This document shows positions 8,062 through 16,484 of a stretch of DNA of 64,000 nucleotides, piece after piece. Position numbers and translations under genes: made by a program. Where the stretch lies: the NCBI RefSeq assembly GCF_900156875.1, contig NZ_LT707408.1, forward strand, positions 665,042 through 729,041. Reading direction: 5' to 3'. The notes under the pieces are model-generated. The model was not told the DNA's origin, ran no database searches, and saw only the letters and a program-made list of their open reading frames with translations. The DNA comes from Robertmurraya dakarensis. Lineage in GTDB: Bacteria > Bacillota > Bacilli > Bacillales > Cytobacillaceae. Every line of letters begins with the position of its first letter. The stretch's first letter is position 1.

Positions 8062-9027
8062 ATGCTTGCTGAATTAATCAATCCATATTATTTACAAGTC
8101 GGATCTTTTATGCTTATCAATATTATTCTTGGAATCAGCATGTATATCACCTTATCAACTGGACAACTGTCTCTTGCGAATGCAGGGTTCATGGGGATAG
8201 GTGCCTATACATCTGCGCTTTTAACGATTCATTTTTCTCTGCCTATTCCTGTTGGTGTTGTCATAGGTGCGATTTTTGCAGGACTGCTGGGGATCGTAGT
8301 CGGATTGCCGACGCTTAGATTAAAAGGGGTATTTTTAGCAATCGTTACCCTTGGCTTTGGGGAAGTCATACGTGTTATTTTTGTAAACTGGGAATCTCTC
8401 ACAAAAGGTTCGGTAGGATTATCGGGCATACCTCATATGGGGAGAGAACTGTTAAAGACTGTAAAAGAACTTGGTTTTGAACCTAAAATGCTTGGATTGC
8501 AAAACAATCAGTTTATCTTTATGGCAATCTTCCTTATTCTTTTAGTCATTGTAATCTTTGTAATCTGGTTCTTTAAAAGACAAAACGATTCTCGAATTGG
8601 CCGAGCATTCTCGGCTATCAAACTAGATGAGCAAGCGGCAGAGTCTATGGGAATCAATATTACCTATTATAAAGTGCTAGCTTTTGCGCAAGGGGCGCTG
8701 TTATCTGGATTTGCGGGTGCGCTTTTTGCACATATGCTAGGCTATATCAGTCCGGCGGATTTTGCTTACCATAAGGCGATTGATATTTTGATATTCGCAG
8801 TTCTAGGCGGAAGTGAAGTCATTTGGGGACCTGCTTTTGGAGCGTTCTTCTTAACTTTACTGCCTGAGGTATTAAGATTTATTAGTGAATATCGCTATAT
8901 GATCTATGGGGTAATCATTGTAGTGATGATGGTGGTGCGGCCGCAAGGACTTATTGATTTAAATGTAGTGAAATGGATTAAGAGAAAAACAACGAGAAGG
9001 GGGCTTAAGAATGGTACTGGAAATTAA
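8062..9027 (+). CDS. livM: Branched-chain amino-acid ABC transporter, permease LivM
   Basis: This 321-residue permease is the partner of LivH. Signatures include LSTGQLSLANAGFMGIGAYTSALL (residues 31-54), LRLKGVFLAIVTLGFGEV and the C-terminal VRPQGLIDL. The ribosome site AAGGTGAA overlaps the end of livH. The last 17 bases overlap the start of livG, indicating coupled translation. The C-terminus is rich in Lys/Arg, consistent with a cytoplasmic end. Confidence 0.92.
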   Translation: MLAELINPYYLQVGSFMLINIILGISMYITLSTGQLSLANAGFMGIGAYTSALLTIHFSLPIPVGVVIGAIFAGLLGIVVGLPTLRLKGVFLAIVTLGFGEVIRVIFVNWESLTKGSVGLSGIPHMGRELLKTVKELGFEPKMLGLQNNQFIFMAIFLILLVIVIFVIWFFKRQNDSRIGRAFSAIKLDEQAAESMGINITYYKVLAFAQGALLSGFAGALFAHMLGYISPADFAYHKAIDILIFAVLGGSEVIWGPAFGAFFLTLLPEVLRFISEYRYMIYGVIIVVMMVVRPQGLIDLNVVKWIKRKTTRRGLKNGTGN

Positions 9028-9784
9028 AAAAGTATCTAAAAACTTTGGCGGCCTCAGTGCATTAACAGATGTCTCTTTTTCAATCAATAAGGGAGAAATC
9101 TTTGGTTTAATTGGACCTAACGGTGCTGGAAAGACAACTATGTTCAACCTGGTGACATCTATCTTTCCAACGTCATCAGGTGACATTATTTTTAAAGGTG
9201 AGAAAATTAATGAACTAAAGCCGCACCTCATTACGGAAAAGGGGATTTGCCGCACATTCCAGAACATACGCTTGTTCCCGCAAATGACGACGGTCGAAAA
9301 TGTAATGGTTGGTGTGCATAGCAGAAGTTCTTCAGGAGTTTTAAAAAGTGTCTTTCGTCCGAAGTCGCAGCGTCAAGAGGAAGAAGGGATTAAAGTAAAA
9401 TCTCAGGATCTTCTTAAGTTTGTCGGTTTAGAAGGCTATGAAGAAGTGGTAGCGGAAAACTTATCGTATGGTCAACAAAGAAGGCTTGAAATTGCTAGGG
9501 CAATGGCTAGTGACCCTGAATTGCTTCTTCTTGATGAACCGGCAGCTGGTATGAATGAAACGGAAACGGAAGACTTATTTCAGCTAATTAAACGGATCCA
9601 ACAAAAGGGGATTACCGTCCTATTAATCGAACACGATATGCCGCTTGTTATGAATTTATGTGATCGTATTGCAGTATTAAATTTTGGAGTGAAAATTGCT
9701 GAAGGAACACCTAAAGAAATTCAAGATAATCCGGAAGTAATCGAAGCCTACCTCGGCCGAGAGGAGGATGAACTGGATGCTTAA
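9011..9784 (+). CDS. livG: Branched-chain amino-acid ABC transporter, ATPase LivG
   Basis: A 257-residue ATP-binding subunit. Walker A is GPNGAGKT at about residues 35-42, the signature loop LSYGQQRRLEIARAM lies near residues 155-169, and Walker B is LLLLDEPAAGM. The insert between Walker A and the signature, with CRTFQNIRLFPQMTTVENVMVG, is typical of LivG. It powers LivHM together with LivF. The reading frame overlaps livM by 17 bases and livF by 8 bases. Confidence 0.93.
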   Translation: MVLEIKKVSKNFGGLSALTDVSFSINKGEIFGLIGPNGAGKTTMFNLVTSIFPTSSGDIIFKGEKINELKPHLITEKGICRTFQNIRLFPQMTTVENVMVGVHSRSSSGVLKSVFRPKSQRQEEEGIKVKSQDLLKFVGLEGYEEVVAENLSYGQQRRLEIARAMASDPELLLLDEPAAGMNETETEDLFQLIKRIQQKGITVLLIEHDMPLVMNLCDRIAVLNFGVKIAEGTPKEIQDNPEVIEAYLGREEDELDA

Positions 9785-10484
9785 TGTATCAGGAATAAAT
9801 GCTTTTTATGGAAAAATTCAAGTGTTGAAAAATGTTGGACTGCATGTAGAAGAGGGAAGTATTGTAACCATCCTTGGAGCAAATGGTGCTGGTAAAACGA
9901 CGACAATGAAGACGATCTCTGGTCTTTTAAAACCGAAAGAAGGAAAGATTGAGTTTCTTGGTGAAGATGTAACAGGACTTAGACCTGACCAGCTTTTGCG
10001 AAAAGGAATCGCGCTAGTACCCGAGGGCCGGCAGATTTTGGCTGGGATGACGGTAATGGAAAACCTAGAAATGGGTGCATACCATCGAAAGGATAAAGAA
10101 ATTGAGAAGGATCTTGAGATGGTTTTAGCAAGGTTCCCAATTTTAAAAGAAAGAGAAAAGCAGCTTGGCGGTACTCTTTCCGGCGGTCAGCAGCAAATGC
10201 TGGCGATTGCACGGGCCATCATGAGTAAACCGAAATTACTGTTATTAGATGAACCTTCTATGGGGCTTGCTCCACTTGTCGTGGCGGATATTTTTAACAT
10301 TATTAAAGAAATAAGAGAAACCGGTACGACGGTACTTCTAGTTGAGCAAAACGCTAGACAAGCCTTGAAAATCTCAGATTTCGGGTATGTTTTAGAGACT
10401 GGTAAAATCGTTGCGGAAGGCAGTGCTGCTGATCTGCTTACAGATTCTCGAATAAAGGAAGCATACCTAGGTGTAAAATCATAA
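9777..10484 (+). CDS. livF: Branched-chain amino-acid ABC transporter, ATPase LivF
   Basis: The second ATPase of the transporter (235 residues). Walker A is GANGAGKTT, the signature LSGGQQQMLAIARAI and Walker B LLLLDEPSMGLAP; VPEGRQILAGMTVMENLEMGAY is characteristic of LivF. I prefer ATG 9777, nine bases after GGAGG at 9763-9767, over the ATG at 9768 that abuts it. It is the last gene of the operon and is followed by a terminator. Confidence 0.92.
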   Translation: MLNVSGINAFYGKIQVLKNVGLHVEEGSIVTILGANGAGKTTTMKTISGLLKPKEGKIEFLGEDVTGLRPDQLLRKGIALVPEGRQILAGMTVMENLEMGAYHRKDKEIEKDLEMVLARFPILKEREKQLGGTLSGGQQQMLAIARAIMSKPKLLLLDEPSMGLAPLVVADIFNIIKEIRETGTTVLLVEQNARQALKISDFGYVLETGKIVAEGSAADLLTDSRIKEAYLGVKS

Positions 10485-10497
10485 TAGGGATATACAG

Positions 10498-10527
10498 AAA
10501 CTCTCCAACAAGGAGGGTTTTTTGTTT
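10498..10527 (+). terminator. Terminator of livJHMGF
   Basis: AAACTCTCC (10498-10506) pairs with GGAGGGTTT (10512-10520), with one G-U pair, and runs into TTTTGTTTG. It lies 13 bases after the livF stop. Confidence 0.85.
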
Positions 10528-10573
10528 GTTTATAAAGGGAATGGGGAAAATAAATTAATATACGAGAAAAGTA

Positions 10574-10601
10574 TTGCAAAAAACTTTACCTGTGTTAAAA
10601 T
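10574..10601 (+). promoter_or_regulatory. Promoter of the arginine-type ABC operon
   Basis: TTGCAA (10574-10579), a 16-base gap and TAAAAT (10596-10601) form a sigma-A-type promoter 67 bases before artP. The ArgR-like box begins nine bases downstream of the -10 element, where it would block initiation. Confidence 0.55.
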
Positions 10602-10603
10602 AC

Positions 10604-10624
10604 ATTCAAGTGAATAAATATTAA
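10604..10624 (+). promoter_or_regulatory. Candidate ArgR/AhrC operator (ARG box)
   Basis: TGAATAAATATTAA (10611-10624) matches the ARG-box core TGAAT-N4-ATTCA except at one position of the right half. It is preceded by ATTCAAGTGAAT, a second dyad. In B. subtilis the artPQR-type transporter is under AhrC control, which fits the operon it precedes. No second full box is seen. Confidence 0.45.
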
Positions 10625-10667
10625 TCCTATAAAAATAAAACAATTGGATATATTAGGAGGAACTTCG

Positions 10668-11432
10668 ATGAAAAAGCATCTAAAGAGTATTGGAATTGCG
10701 CTTATGACTGTTGGGTTGTTAGCCGCTTGTGGACAAGAACAGGGTCAAAGCAATGGAGAAGAAAAAAAGGTTTTAGAAATGGGAACTTCAGCTGACTTCC
10801 CGCCGTTTGAGACACGTGACAACAGCGGTGAGATCGTTGGATTTGATATTGATTTAGCAAAAGCAGTTGCTGATGAGCTCGGTTATGAACTTGAAATAAA
10901 AGATATGAGTTTTGATGGATTAATTGGCGGGTTACAATCAGGGACGGTTGATTTCGTAGTATCTGGAATGTCGGCAACCGATGAAAGAAAAGAAAATGTT
11001 GATTTTTCAACTGAATATCATCGTTCAGGAGAAATGTTCATTACTTTACCAGATTCAAGTATCAAGAGTATGGACGATTTAGCAGGGACAAAAATTGGCG
11101 TTCAACTAGGTTCTATTCAAGATGAAGGGGCTAAGAAGCTAGCTGAAGAAATCGACCTTGAAGTTAAAGCTTTAAATAAAGTGCCTGATTTAATTCAAGA
11201 ATTAAAATCCGGCCGTATTGATGCTGTGTATTTAGATAAAACAGTAGCGGAAGGTTATGTTAAAGAATTAGGCTTTTTAGGATTTGATGATGAAAGTGCA
11301 ACAACACCTGGGATGGCCATTGCTTTTCCAAAGGGCAGTGAGCTTGTAGATGATTTTAGCAAAGTGATTGAAGAAATGAAAAGCAATGGTGAGATCGAGA
11401 AATTAGAACAAGAATGGCTATCAGAAGAATAA
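10668..11432 (+). CDS. artP: Arginine/lysine-type ABC transporter, binding lipoprotein
   Basis: A 254-residue family 3 solute-binding lipoprotein for polar amino acids. The signal peptide ends LLAAC (C21). The domain opens with MGTSADFPPFE and VGFDIDLAKAVADELGYELEIKDM, and contains GLIGGLQSGTVDFVVSGMSATDERKENVDFS, the classic SBP_bac_3 pattern. ATG 10668 follows AGGAGGAA at correct spacing. Arginine or lysine is inferred from the ARG box and from the lengths of the three-gene set; cystine or glutamine cannot be excluded. Confidence 0.85.
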   Translation: MKKHLKSIGIALMTVGLLAACGQEQGQSNGEEKKVLEMGTSADFPPFETRDNSGEIVGFDIDLAKAVADELGYELEIKDMSFDGLIGGLQSGTVDFVVSGMSATDERKENVDFSTEYHRSGEMFITLPDSSIKSMDDLAGTKIGVQLGSIQDEGAKKLAEEIDLEVKALNKVPDLIQELKSGRIDAVYLDKTVAEGYVKELGFLGFDDESATTPGMAIAFPKGSELVDDFSKVIEEMKSNGEIEKLEQEWLSEE

Positions 11433-11456
11433 CATCATAGAAATGAGGTGTAAGGC

Positions 11457-12116
11457 ATGGATTTGGATTTCCTCCGAATCGTGCCTTCTATTCCATTTAT
11501 CTTAAATGGAATATGGGTTACGTTATTATTTGTACTTGTAGCAGCAATTATTGGGTTTATTATTGGAACAATATTATCCTTATTTAAAATTTCAAATATA
11601 AGTTGGTTGAAGTGGTTTGCAGATGCATATACGTCTATTTTTCGCGGAACACCACTAATCCTGCAATTAATGATTTTTTATTTTGCGACCCCCCAGCTAA
11701 CAGGGTATGATATCCCTGCTTTTCTGGCAGGTATATTAGCTTTTGGTTTAAACTCGGGTGCGTATATATCAGAAATCATTCGTGCGGGGATACAAGCTGT
11801 GGATGATGGTCAAAGAGAAGCGGCGGAGGCGCTGGGAGTTCCTTATAAGCCGATGATGAAAGATATCATTTTACCACAAGCATTGAAAAACATATTACCA
11901 GCGCTATTAAATGAATTTGTGACGTTAACGAAGGAATCAGCCATAGTCTCAACAATTGGTTTCCTTGATATTATGCGCCGTGCGCAAGTGGTCAGCGCAA
12001 ATACTTATACCGCATTTGAACCGCTGCTTGTCGCTGGACTTATTTATTATCTATTAGTAATGGGGCTAACGCAGCTTGGCGGCCTTTTAGAAAGGAGACT
12101 GCGTAAAAGTGAGTAA
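11457..12116 (+). CDS. artQ: Polar amino-acid ABC transporter, permease
   Basis: A 219-residue permease of the HisM/GlnP type with five hydrophobic segments. The EAA loop is [34 protein letters not shown] (from about residue 120), and [14 protein letters not shown] is the conserved segment in the first half. ATGAGGTG precedes the start. Its last 8 bases overlap the ATPase gene, so translation is coupled. The product works with the neighbouring binding protein and ATPase in arginine-type uptake. Confidence 0.88.
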   Translation: MDLDFLRIVPSIPFILNGIWVTLLFVLVAAIIGFIIGTILSLFKISNISWLKWFADAYTSIFRGTPLILQLMIFYFATPQLTGYDIPAFLAGILAFGLNSGAYISEIIRAGIQAVDDGQREAAEALGVPYKPMMKDIILPQALKNILPALLNEFVTLTKESAIVSTIGFLDIMRRAQVVSANTYTAFEPLLVAGLIYYLLVMGLTQLGGLLERRLRKSE

Positions 12117-12843
12117 TGCTTTTATTAAAATAGAGGATCTTCACAAGTCCTTCGGCAAACTGGATGTATTAAAAGGAATTTCAACGACGATTCAAAAAGG
12201 TGAGGTTATCTCCATTATCGGGCCGTCAGGTTCTGGGAAGTCTACTTTCCTGCGTTGTATAAATTTACTCGAAAAGCCTACTAGTGGACGTATTTGGGTG
12301 GGTGACGATGAAATTACAGATAAATCAACCGATATTATGAAAGTGCGCCAAAATGTAGGGATGGTGTTTCAGCATTTTCACTTATTTCCTCATAAAACAG
12401 TGCTTGAGAATATTACGTATGCACCAATGAAGGTGAAGGGGATTTCGAAAGCAGAAGCAGAGAAGATCGCTTACGACTTATTAGAGCAAGTTGGGCTGGC
12501 TGAAAAAGCTGGTCAATATCCTAATCGTCTATCTGGCGGTCAGAAGCAGAGGGTAGCGATTGCGCGTGCATTAGCGATGTCTCCAGATGTGATGTTATTT
12601 GATGAGCCCACTTCTGCGCTTGACCCAGAGATGGTCAAAGAAGTGCTGGAAGTAATGCGTTCTTTAGCGGAAACAGGGATGACGATGGCGATCGTTACAC
12701 ATGAAATGGGATTTGCTAAAGAGGTAGCGGACCGCGTGCTATTTTTGGATGGCGGAGTTTTGGTGGAAGATGTACCGCCAGAAGAATTCTTCTCAAATCC
12801 GAAGAGTCAACGGGCACAGGATTTCTTAGAAAAGGTTTTATAA
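12109..12843 (+). CDS. artR: Polar amino-acid ABC transporter, ATPase
   Basis: A 244-residue ATPase subunit. It has Walker [10 protein letters not shown], the Q loop [18 protein letters not shown], signature [15 protein letters not shown], Walker [15 protein letters not shown] and switch [14 protein letters not shown]. These exact forms are typical of the GlnQ/HisP group. The start is GTG 12109, with AAGGAG 11 bases upstream inside the end of the permease gene. Confidence 0.9.
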   Translation: MSNAFIKIEDLHKSFGKLDVLKGISTTIQKGEVISIIGPSGSGKSTFLRCINLLEKPTSGRIWVGDDEITDKSTDIMKVRQNVGMVFQHFHLFPHKTVLENITYAPMKVKGISKAEAEKIAYDLLEQVGLAEKAGQYPNRLSGGQKQRVAIARALAMSPDVMLFDEPTSALDPEMVKEVLEVMRSLAETGMTMAIVTHEMGFAKEVADRVLFLDGGVLVEDVPPEEFFSNPKSQRAQDFLEKVL

Positions 12844-12850
12844 AAAAGAT

Positions 12851-12886
12851 AAAAGAGTTGACATAATTTGTCCAGCTCTTTTTTTC
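12851..12886 (+). terminator. Terminator of the arginine-type operon
   Basis: AAAAGAGTTGACA and TGTCCAGCTCTTTT form an imperfect stem around TAATT, followed by a T run ending at 12885. It lies directly after the ATPase stop codon. Confidence 0.8.
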
Positions 12887-12927
12887 TCATACTTAGGAGT
12901 TAAGGGAAAGGGAAATAGGTGATTGCT

Positions 12928-14094
12928 ATGAAAGATCGTATTATAGAAGAAATTGATCACTGCAAAGATGATTTTTATAACATTAGTATTTATATTGGAG
13001 AAAACCCGGAGTTAGGTCATGAAGAATTTAAGGCATGTGAAGTTTTAACAAACCAATTGAAGAAACATGGATTTCAAGTTGAAATTGGCACTTGCGGGCT
13101 AAGTACGGCTTTTAAGGCTGTATATGATAGTGGCAAAGAAGGACCTGCGATTGGGTTTATGGCTGAATATGATGCATTGCCAGAGGTTGGTCATGCATGC
13201 GGGCATAACTTAATTGGAACAATGGGAATTGGTGCTGGAATTGGTTTGAGCAAGGTCATCGCAGAAACAGGTGGAAAGGTTATTGTTTTTGGTACTCCTG
13301 CAGAGGAAACGAGTGGCGGCAAGGTCACGATGGCGGAAGAAGGATTATTTGATGCTCTGGATGTTGCACTCATGGTTCATCCGCAAGATAAGTATGTAAA
13401 AAGCGGTACTTCATTAGCGATGGATGCTATTCAATTTGAATTCTTTGGAAAGTCTGCCCACGCTGCTGCAAGTCCGCATATGGGGATTAATGCTTTGGAC
13501 GCAGTGATTCAAACGTTCAATAGCATCAATGCTCTTCGTCAGCATATTACTTCGGATGCTAGAATTCATGGCATCATTACAGAAGGTGGAAAAGCCGCGA
13601 ATGTGGTTCCGGATTATGCGGTGGCACAATTTTATGTGCGTGCTTCCAAAAGGGAGTATGTGAATGAGTTAGTAGAGAAAGTGAAACGCTGTGCAGAGGG
13701 AGCTGCTCTTCAGACGGGCGCCACAATGAAATGGTCAAATTATGAGTTTTCGTATGACGATATGATTACGAATACGACATTATCTGATGTATTTACAAAG
13801 GAATTAATTTCCCTTGGGGTCGACGAGAATGAAATTTATGAAGATCGTGACGGTACTGGATCGCTTGATATGGGGAATGTCAGCCAGGTGGTGCCAGCAA
13901 TCCATCCGTATATAAAAATCTCCAATGTGCCTTGCGTACCTCACACGCCGGAATTCCGTGAAGCGGCTATGAGCGAGCTGGGCAGAGAGGCGATGATGAT
14001 AGGAGCAAAAGCAATGGCTTTAACTGGGTACGAAATCCTAACAAACCCAGAACTCCTGCAGCAAATCAAACAAGAATACAACAATCAAAAATAG
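12928..14094 (+). CDS. M20 family amidohydrolase, AbgB-like
   Basis: A 388-residue metal-dependent amidohydrolase that should cleave an N-acyl or aminobenzoyl-glutamate-type amide in the cytosol. Metal-site motifs are MAEYDALPEVGHACGHN (about 78-94), GTPAEETSGGK (118-128) and MVHPQDK; the dimerisation insert starts at FEFFGKSAHAAASPH. NVSQVVPAIHPYIK is typical of the AbgB/amidohydrolase branch. I chose ATG 12928 over the in-frame GTG at 12919 because AGGTGA sits between them. Its TAG stop lies inside a GGTACC repeat. Substrate unknown. Confidence 0.8.
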   Translation: MKDRIIEEIDHCKDDFYNISIYIGENPELGHEEFKACEVLTNQLKKHGFQVEIGTCGLSTAFKAVYDSGKEGPAIGFMAEYDALPEVGHACGHNLIGTMGIGAGIGLSKVIAETGGKVIVFGTPAEETSGGKVTMAEEGLFDALDVALMVHPQDKYVKSGTSLAMDAIQFEFFGKSAHAAASPHMGINALDAVIQTFNSINALRQHITSDARIHGIITEGGKAANVVPDYAVAQFYVRASKREYVNELVEKVKRCAEGAALQTGATMKWSNYEFSYDDMITNTTLSDVFTKELISLGVDENEIYEDRDGTGSLDMGNVSQVVPAIHPYIKISNVPCVPHTPEFREAAMSELGREAMMIGAKAMALTGYEILTNPELLQQIKQEYNNQK

Positions 14095-14122
14095 GTACCT
14101 GGTACCGGTTGTGGACAGGTGT
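14090..14122. repeat. Dispersed GGTACC-type repeat, copy 3
   Basis: ATAGGTACCTGGTACCGGTTGTGGACAGG matches the other copies at 4529 and 5556. The TAG inside it is the stop codon of the amidohydrolase. The bases just before it (CAATCAAAAATAG) resemble those before copy 1 (CAATCTCAAATAG). Confidence 0.6.
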
Positions 14123-14219
14123 GTTTGTGGAGTGGACAGTGCGGAGCTATGATTTTTATTATAGCCACGCGCTGTTTTGTTTTATAATGGTTAAATAACT
14201 GGATGTGTGAGGTGGTAGA

Positions 14220-14588
14220 GTGTCAGGGGTCTTTGTGAAAAGAATTTACGATCCTGTAGAAGAAACGGACGGCTCCCGAATTTTGGTTGACAGGCTTTGG
14301 CCTCGAGGAATTAAAAAGGCAGAAGCTGAGTTAACATACTGGTATAAGGAAATAGCGCCAAGCAATGAACTTAGGAAATGGTTCGGGCACAAGCCCGATC
14401 GCTTTGAGGAATTTCGTCAGAGATACATAGAAGAACTGATGGGAGACGAACAAAAGCTGTTGAAAATTGAGGAGATTAAAAGGTTCACTAGCACCCAAAA
14501 TGTTACGCTGTTATACAGTGCAAAGAACCAAGAATTTAATAATGCGGTTGTCTTAAGAGATGTAATCATGCAAACAATAAATAGATAA
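14220..14588 (+). CDS. DUF488 family protein, YeaO-like
   Basis: A 122-residue protein with the DUF488/YeaO signature: VKRIYDPVEETDGSRILVDRLWPRGIKK (residues 6-33), ELRKWFGHKPDRFEEFRQRY, and a C-terminal TLLYSAKN strand. Conserved Arg and Trp residues suggest a nucleotide or nucleic-acid ligand, but no activity is established for the family. The start is GTG 14220, with GAGGTGG five bases upstream. It is monocistronic and convergent with the small gene at 14616. Confidence 0.85.
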   Translation: MSGVFVKRIYDPVEETDGSRILVDRLWPRGIKKAEAELTYWYKEIAPSNELRKWFGHKPDRFEEFRQRYIEELMGDEQKLLKIEEIKRFTSTQNVTLLYSAKNQEFNNAVVLRDVIMQTINR

Positions 14589-14593
14589 AAGAA

Positions 14594-14620
14594 AGAGGCT
14601 TCCAGTGGCAGCCTCTTAAA
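14594..14620. terminator. Convergent terminator between DUF488 gene and small coiled-coil gene
   Basis: AGAGGCT and AGCCTCT pair around a nine-base loop. The stop codon of the minus-strand gene (14616-14618) overlaps the right arm, so the hairpin probably serves both genes. Confidence 0.7.
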
Positions 14621-14792
14621 CAGTTTCTAATTGCTTATATAGTCTTTTTAACTCCTCCTCGATTTCGGTAATTTGTTTTTCGAGTGGAGAAAGATTGCCT
14701 TGGACAAATTCTAATTTCTCTAAATCATGCTGAAGCCTGATGTACTCCGATTTAAGCTCCTGAATTTTACTATTAATCTCAAATTTCGTCAT
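14616..14792 (-). CDS. Small coiled-coil protein, SE1832 family-like
   Basis: A 58-residue protein beginning MTKFEINSKIQELKSEY and ending EEELKRLYKQLETV. It is one continuous amphipathic, charged helix with heptad character, so a coiled coil is expected. It resembles the short SE1832-family proteins of Bacillales, whose function is unknown. GAGGTG lies seven bases before the ATG on the minus strand. It is too short to be picked up by simple length filters. Confidence 0.7.
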   Translation of the reverse strand: MTKFEINSKIQELKSEYIRLQHDLEKLEFVQGNLSPLEKQITEIEEELKRLYKQLETV

Positions 14793-15067
14793 GCAGACAC
14801 CTCGTTTCTACTACTATTTTTACCATATTAATTGTTTAGAATCTACAAAGTGGTAAGAATATCTCAATGAAATATCAATATGAGTGCTTTTTTTTAGTAA
14901 CTAACGTTGGTTTATATTTGTTTATAATGTAATCTTTTTGTTTTTGTTGTTTTATAGATGAAAGAAGCAGAGTTTTAACAAGTTTCGAACCCCGAAAAAC
15001 CGTTTTATGTAATAGGATACTGAATATTTAAATAACAACTGTTTTAAAAACCAAATAAATCACGAAT

Positions 15068-15079
15068 AAACCAAAATAA
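15068..15079 (+). promoter_or_regulatory. Candidate DeoR-type operator, copy 1
   Basis: AAACCAAAATAA ends just before the -35 element of the sugar-transporter promoter. The same 12 bases occur at 22344-22355 at the same distance (12 bases from CC to the TTG of the -35). It is the best candidate binding site for the DeoR regulator encoded at 21410-22171. Confidence 0.5.
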
Positions 15080-15082
15080 ATA

Positions 15083-15111
15083 TTGTACAAGTGTGGGTGC
15101 CGTGATAAAAT
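15083..15111 (+). promoter_or_regulatory. Promoter of the sugar importer / mtnK / mtnA operon
   Basis: TTGTAC (15083-15088), a 17-base gap and TAAAAT (15106-15111) fit sigma-A. The shared operator candidate touches the -35 and a cre-like site lies 16 bases after the -10. Confidence 0.6.
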
Positions 15112-15127
15112 TTAAATAAATTCAGAA

Positions 15128-15142
15128 ATGAAAGCGCTATAT
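15128..15142 (+). promoter_or_regulatory. Candidate cre site (CcpA)
   Basis: ATGAAAGCGCTATAT matches the catabolite-responsive element WTGNAANCGNWNNCW at all fixed positions except the last C. Its place just downstream of the promoter is where CcpA represses. It predicts glucose repression of the importer operon. Confidence 0.55.
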
Positions 15143-15219
15143 TTGGCTGATGCTCTGGATTTACATCTTGAATAAGAGTTTACTAAGTTAGAAAACTATT
15201 AAAAAGGAGTGTTACGTCG

Positions 15220-16338
15220 ATGAAAAGCTTTGTCAATAAAGCAGTAATTTTTATTCTTGCGCTATCTCTTTTTCTAACTGGCTGTTCTTCCTCCTCTGAA
15301 GAAGGAAATTCTGAGCCTAAAGAGGGAAATCCGGATGTTTCTCTGGAAAATGTACCAGATAGATTTAAAGATGGAGAACAAGTGAAAGTAAAAGTAGTTA
15401 GAAAGATTGGCGGCGATGACCATACAGCACAATTTCTAGCTGGAGCTAAAGAAGAAGGCGAAGCGTTAGGATTTAAAGTTGATGTATTTACGGCTAACGG
15501 CGATACAGCAAAATTCCATGATGCGATTGCTCAAGCGCTGCAAGAAGATTTCGATGCCTTCATTATCTCACATGGTGACGATGCAGCAACTGTTCAAGAT
15601 GTACAAAAAATTATCGATGCCGGTAAAAGTGTTGTAACATTTGACTCTAACGGAGACCTTGCATCAATCGATGGAGTAACACTTACTTCTCAAGATGACG
15701 CGGCATTAGCGAATTTAGCGTTAGATCAATTAATCAAAGATACAAACGGTGAAGCGAATATTGTTTACCTTTGGGTAGATGGATTCCCGCCAATGGTTAG
15801 ACGTAACAATGTTTACCAAGAAGTACTAAAGAATAATCCTGGAATTAAAGAGCTTGAAAGATTTGGTGTTGCATCTGCTGATACATCTACGCAAACACAA
15901 AATGCGGTAGCGGCGATGTTGAACAAGTATCCAAAAGGAGAAATTGATGCGATCTTTGCGACATGGGATGCTTTTGCAATTGGTGCAGCGCGTGCGATTA
16001 AAGAAGCAGGAAGAGACGAGATTGCCATTTACGGCATTGACGTTTCAAATGCGGACCTTCAGATTATGCAGGAAGAGAACAGCCCTTGGAAATACACAGC
16101 AGCGGTTGATCCGAAGTTAATTGGCGCTGTTAATATGAGAATTGCTGCTAAGAAGCTTGCTGGTGAAGAAACACCTGCAGCATTCGACTTGGAAGCTTCA
16201 CTAATTTCTCAAGAAGCCCTTCAAAGCTCAGGTTCTCCAGTAAACATGGTTAATCTTTCTGAAATCGTTGAAGGCTGGGGTGTTTCAACAGCGTTCGAAG
16301 AAGAGTGGATGAAGACGTTAAAAGAGTACTATAAATAA
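15220..16338 (+). CDS. Sugar ABC transporter, binding lipoprotein (ribose/5-deoxyribose type)
   Basis: A 372-residue Peripla_BP_4 lipoprotein. The signal peptide ends FLTGC (C22), followed by a Ser/Glu-rich linker. The RbsB-like fold is visible in VKVVRKIGGDDHTAQFLAGAKEEGEALG (about 63-90), AIAQALQEDFDAFIISHGD and DAIFATWDAFAIGAARAIKEAGRDEIAIYGID. It is first in the operon that leads to the MtnK- and MtnA-like enzymes, so the ligand is probably a 5-modified pentose. AAAAGGAG precedes the ATG. Confidence 0.85.
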   Translation: MKSFVNKAVIFILALSLFLTGCSSSSEEGNSEPKEGNPDVSLENVPDRFKDGEQVKVKVVRKIGGDDHTAQFLAGAKEEGEALGFKVDVFTANGDTAKFHDAIAQALQEDFDAFIISHGDDAATVQDVQKIIDAGKSVVTFDSNGDLASIDGVTLTSQDDAALANLALDQLIKDTNGEANIVYLWVDGFPPMVRRNNVYQEVLKNNPGIKELERFGVASADTSTQTQNAVAAMLNKYPKGEIDAIFATWDAFAIGAARAIKEAGRDEIAIYGIDVSNADLQIMQEENSPWKYTAAVDPKLIGAVNMRIAAKKLAGEETPAAFDLEASLISQEALQSSGSPVNMVNLSEIVEGWGVSTAFEEEWMKTLKEYYK

Positions 16339-16351
16339 TAAACTTAATGAA

Positions 16352-16387
16352 GCCTTATATCATGAAGAAACTTCCTTGATATAAGGT
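16352..16387 (+). promoter_or_regulatory. Intercistronic hairpin after the sugar-binding protein gene
   Basis: GCCTTATATCA (16352-16362) pairs with TGATATAAGGT (16377-16387). There is no T run after it, so it is more likely an RNA stabiliser or partial terminator that favours binding-protein synthesis. Confidence 0.6.
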
Positions 16388-16484
16388 TTCAGCTTATAAA
16401 GATTCATAGAAGTATTGATTCCAAAAAGGCTTATTAAACAATAGGCTGTTCACTTTACGTTCTATTTTCCATGGAAGGAGGATC

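Larger units (their letters stand above)
14793..15219. other. 427-base regulatory region before the sugar ABC genes
   Basis: A/T-rich DNA without a gene. It carries the promoter at 15083-15111, the AAACCAAAATAA motif at 15068-15079 shared with the aldolase promoter, and a cre-like site at 15128-15142. The segment 14830-15060 shows no other clear signal. Confidence 0.6.
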
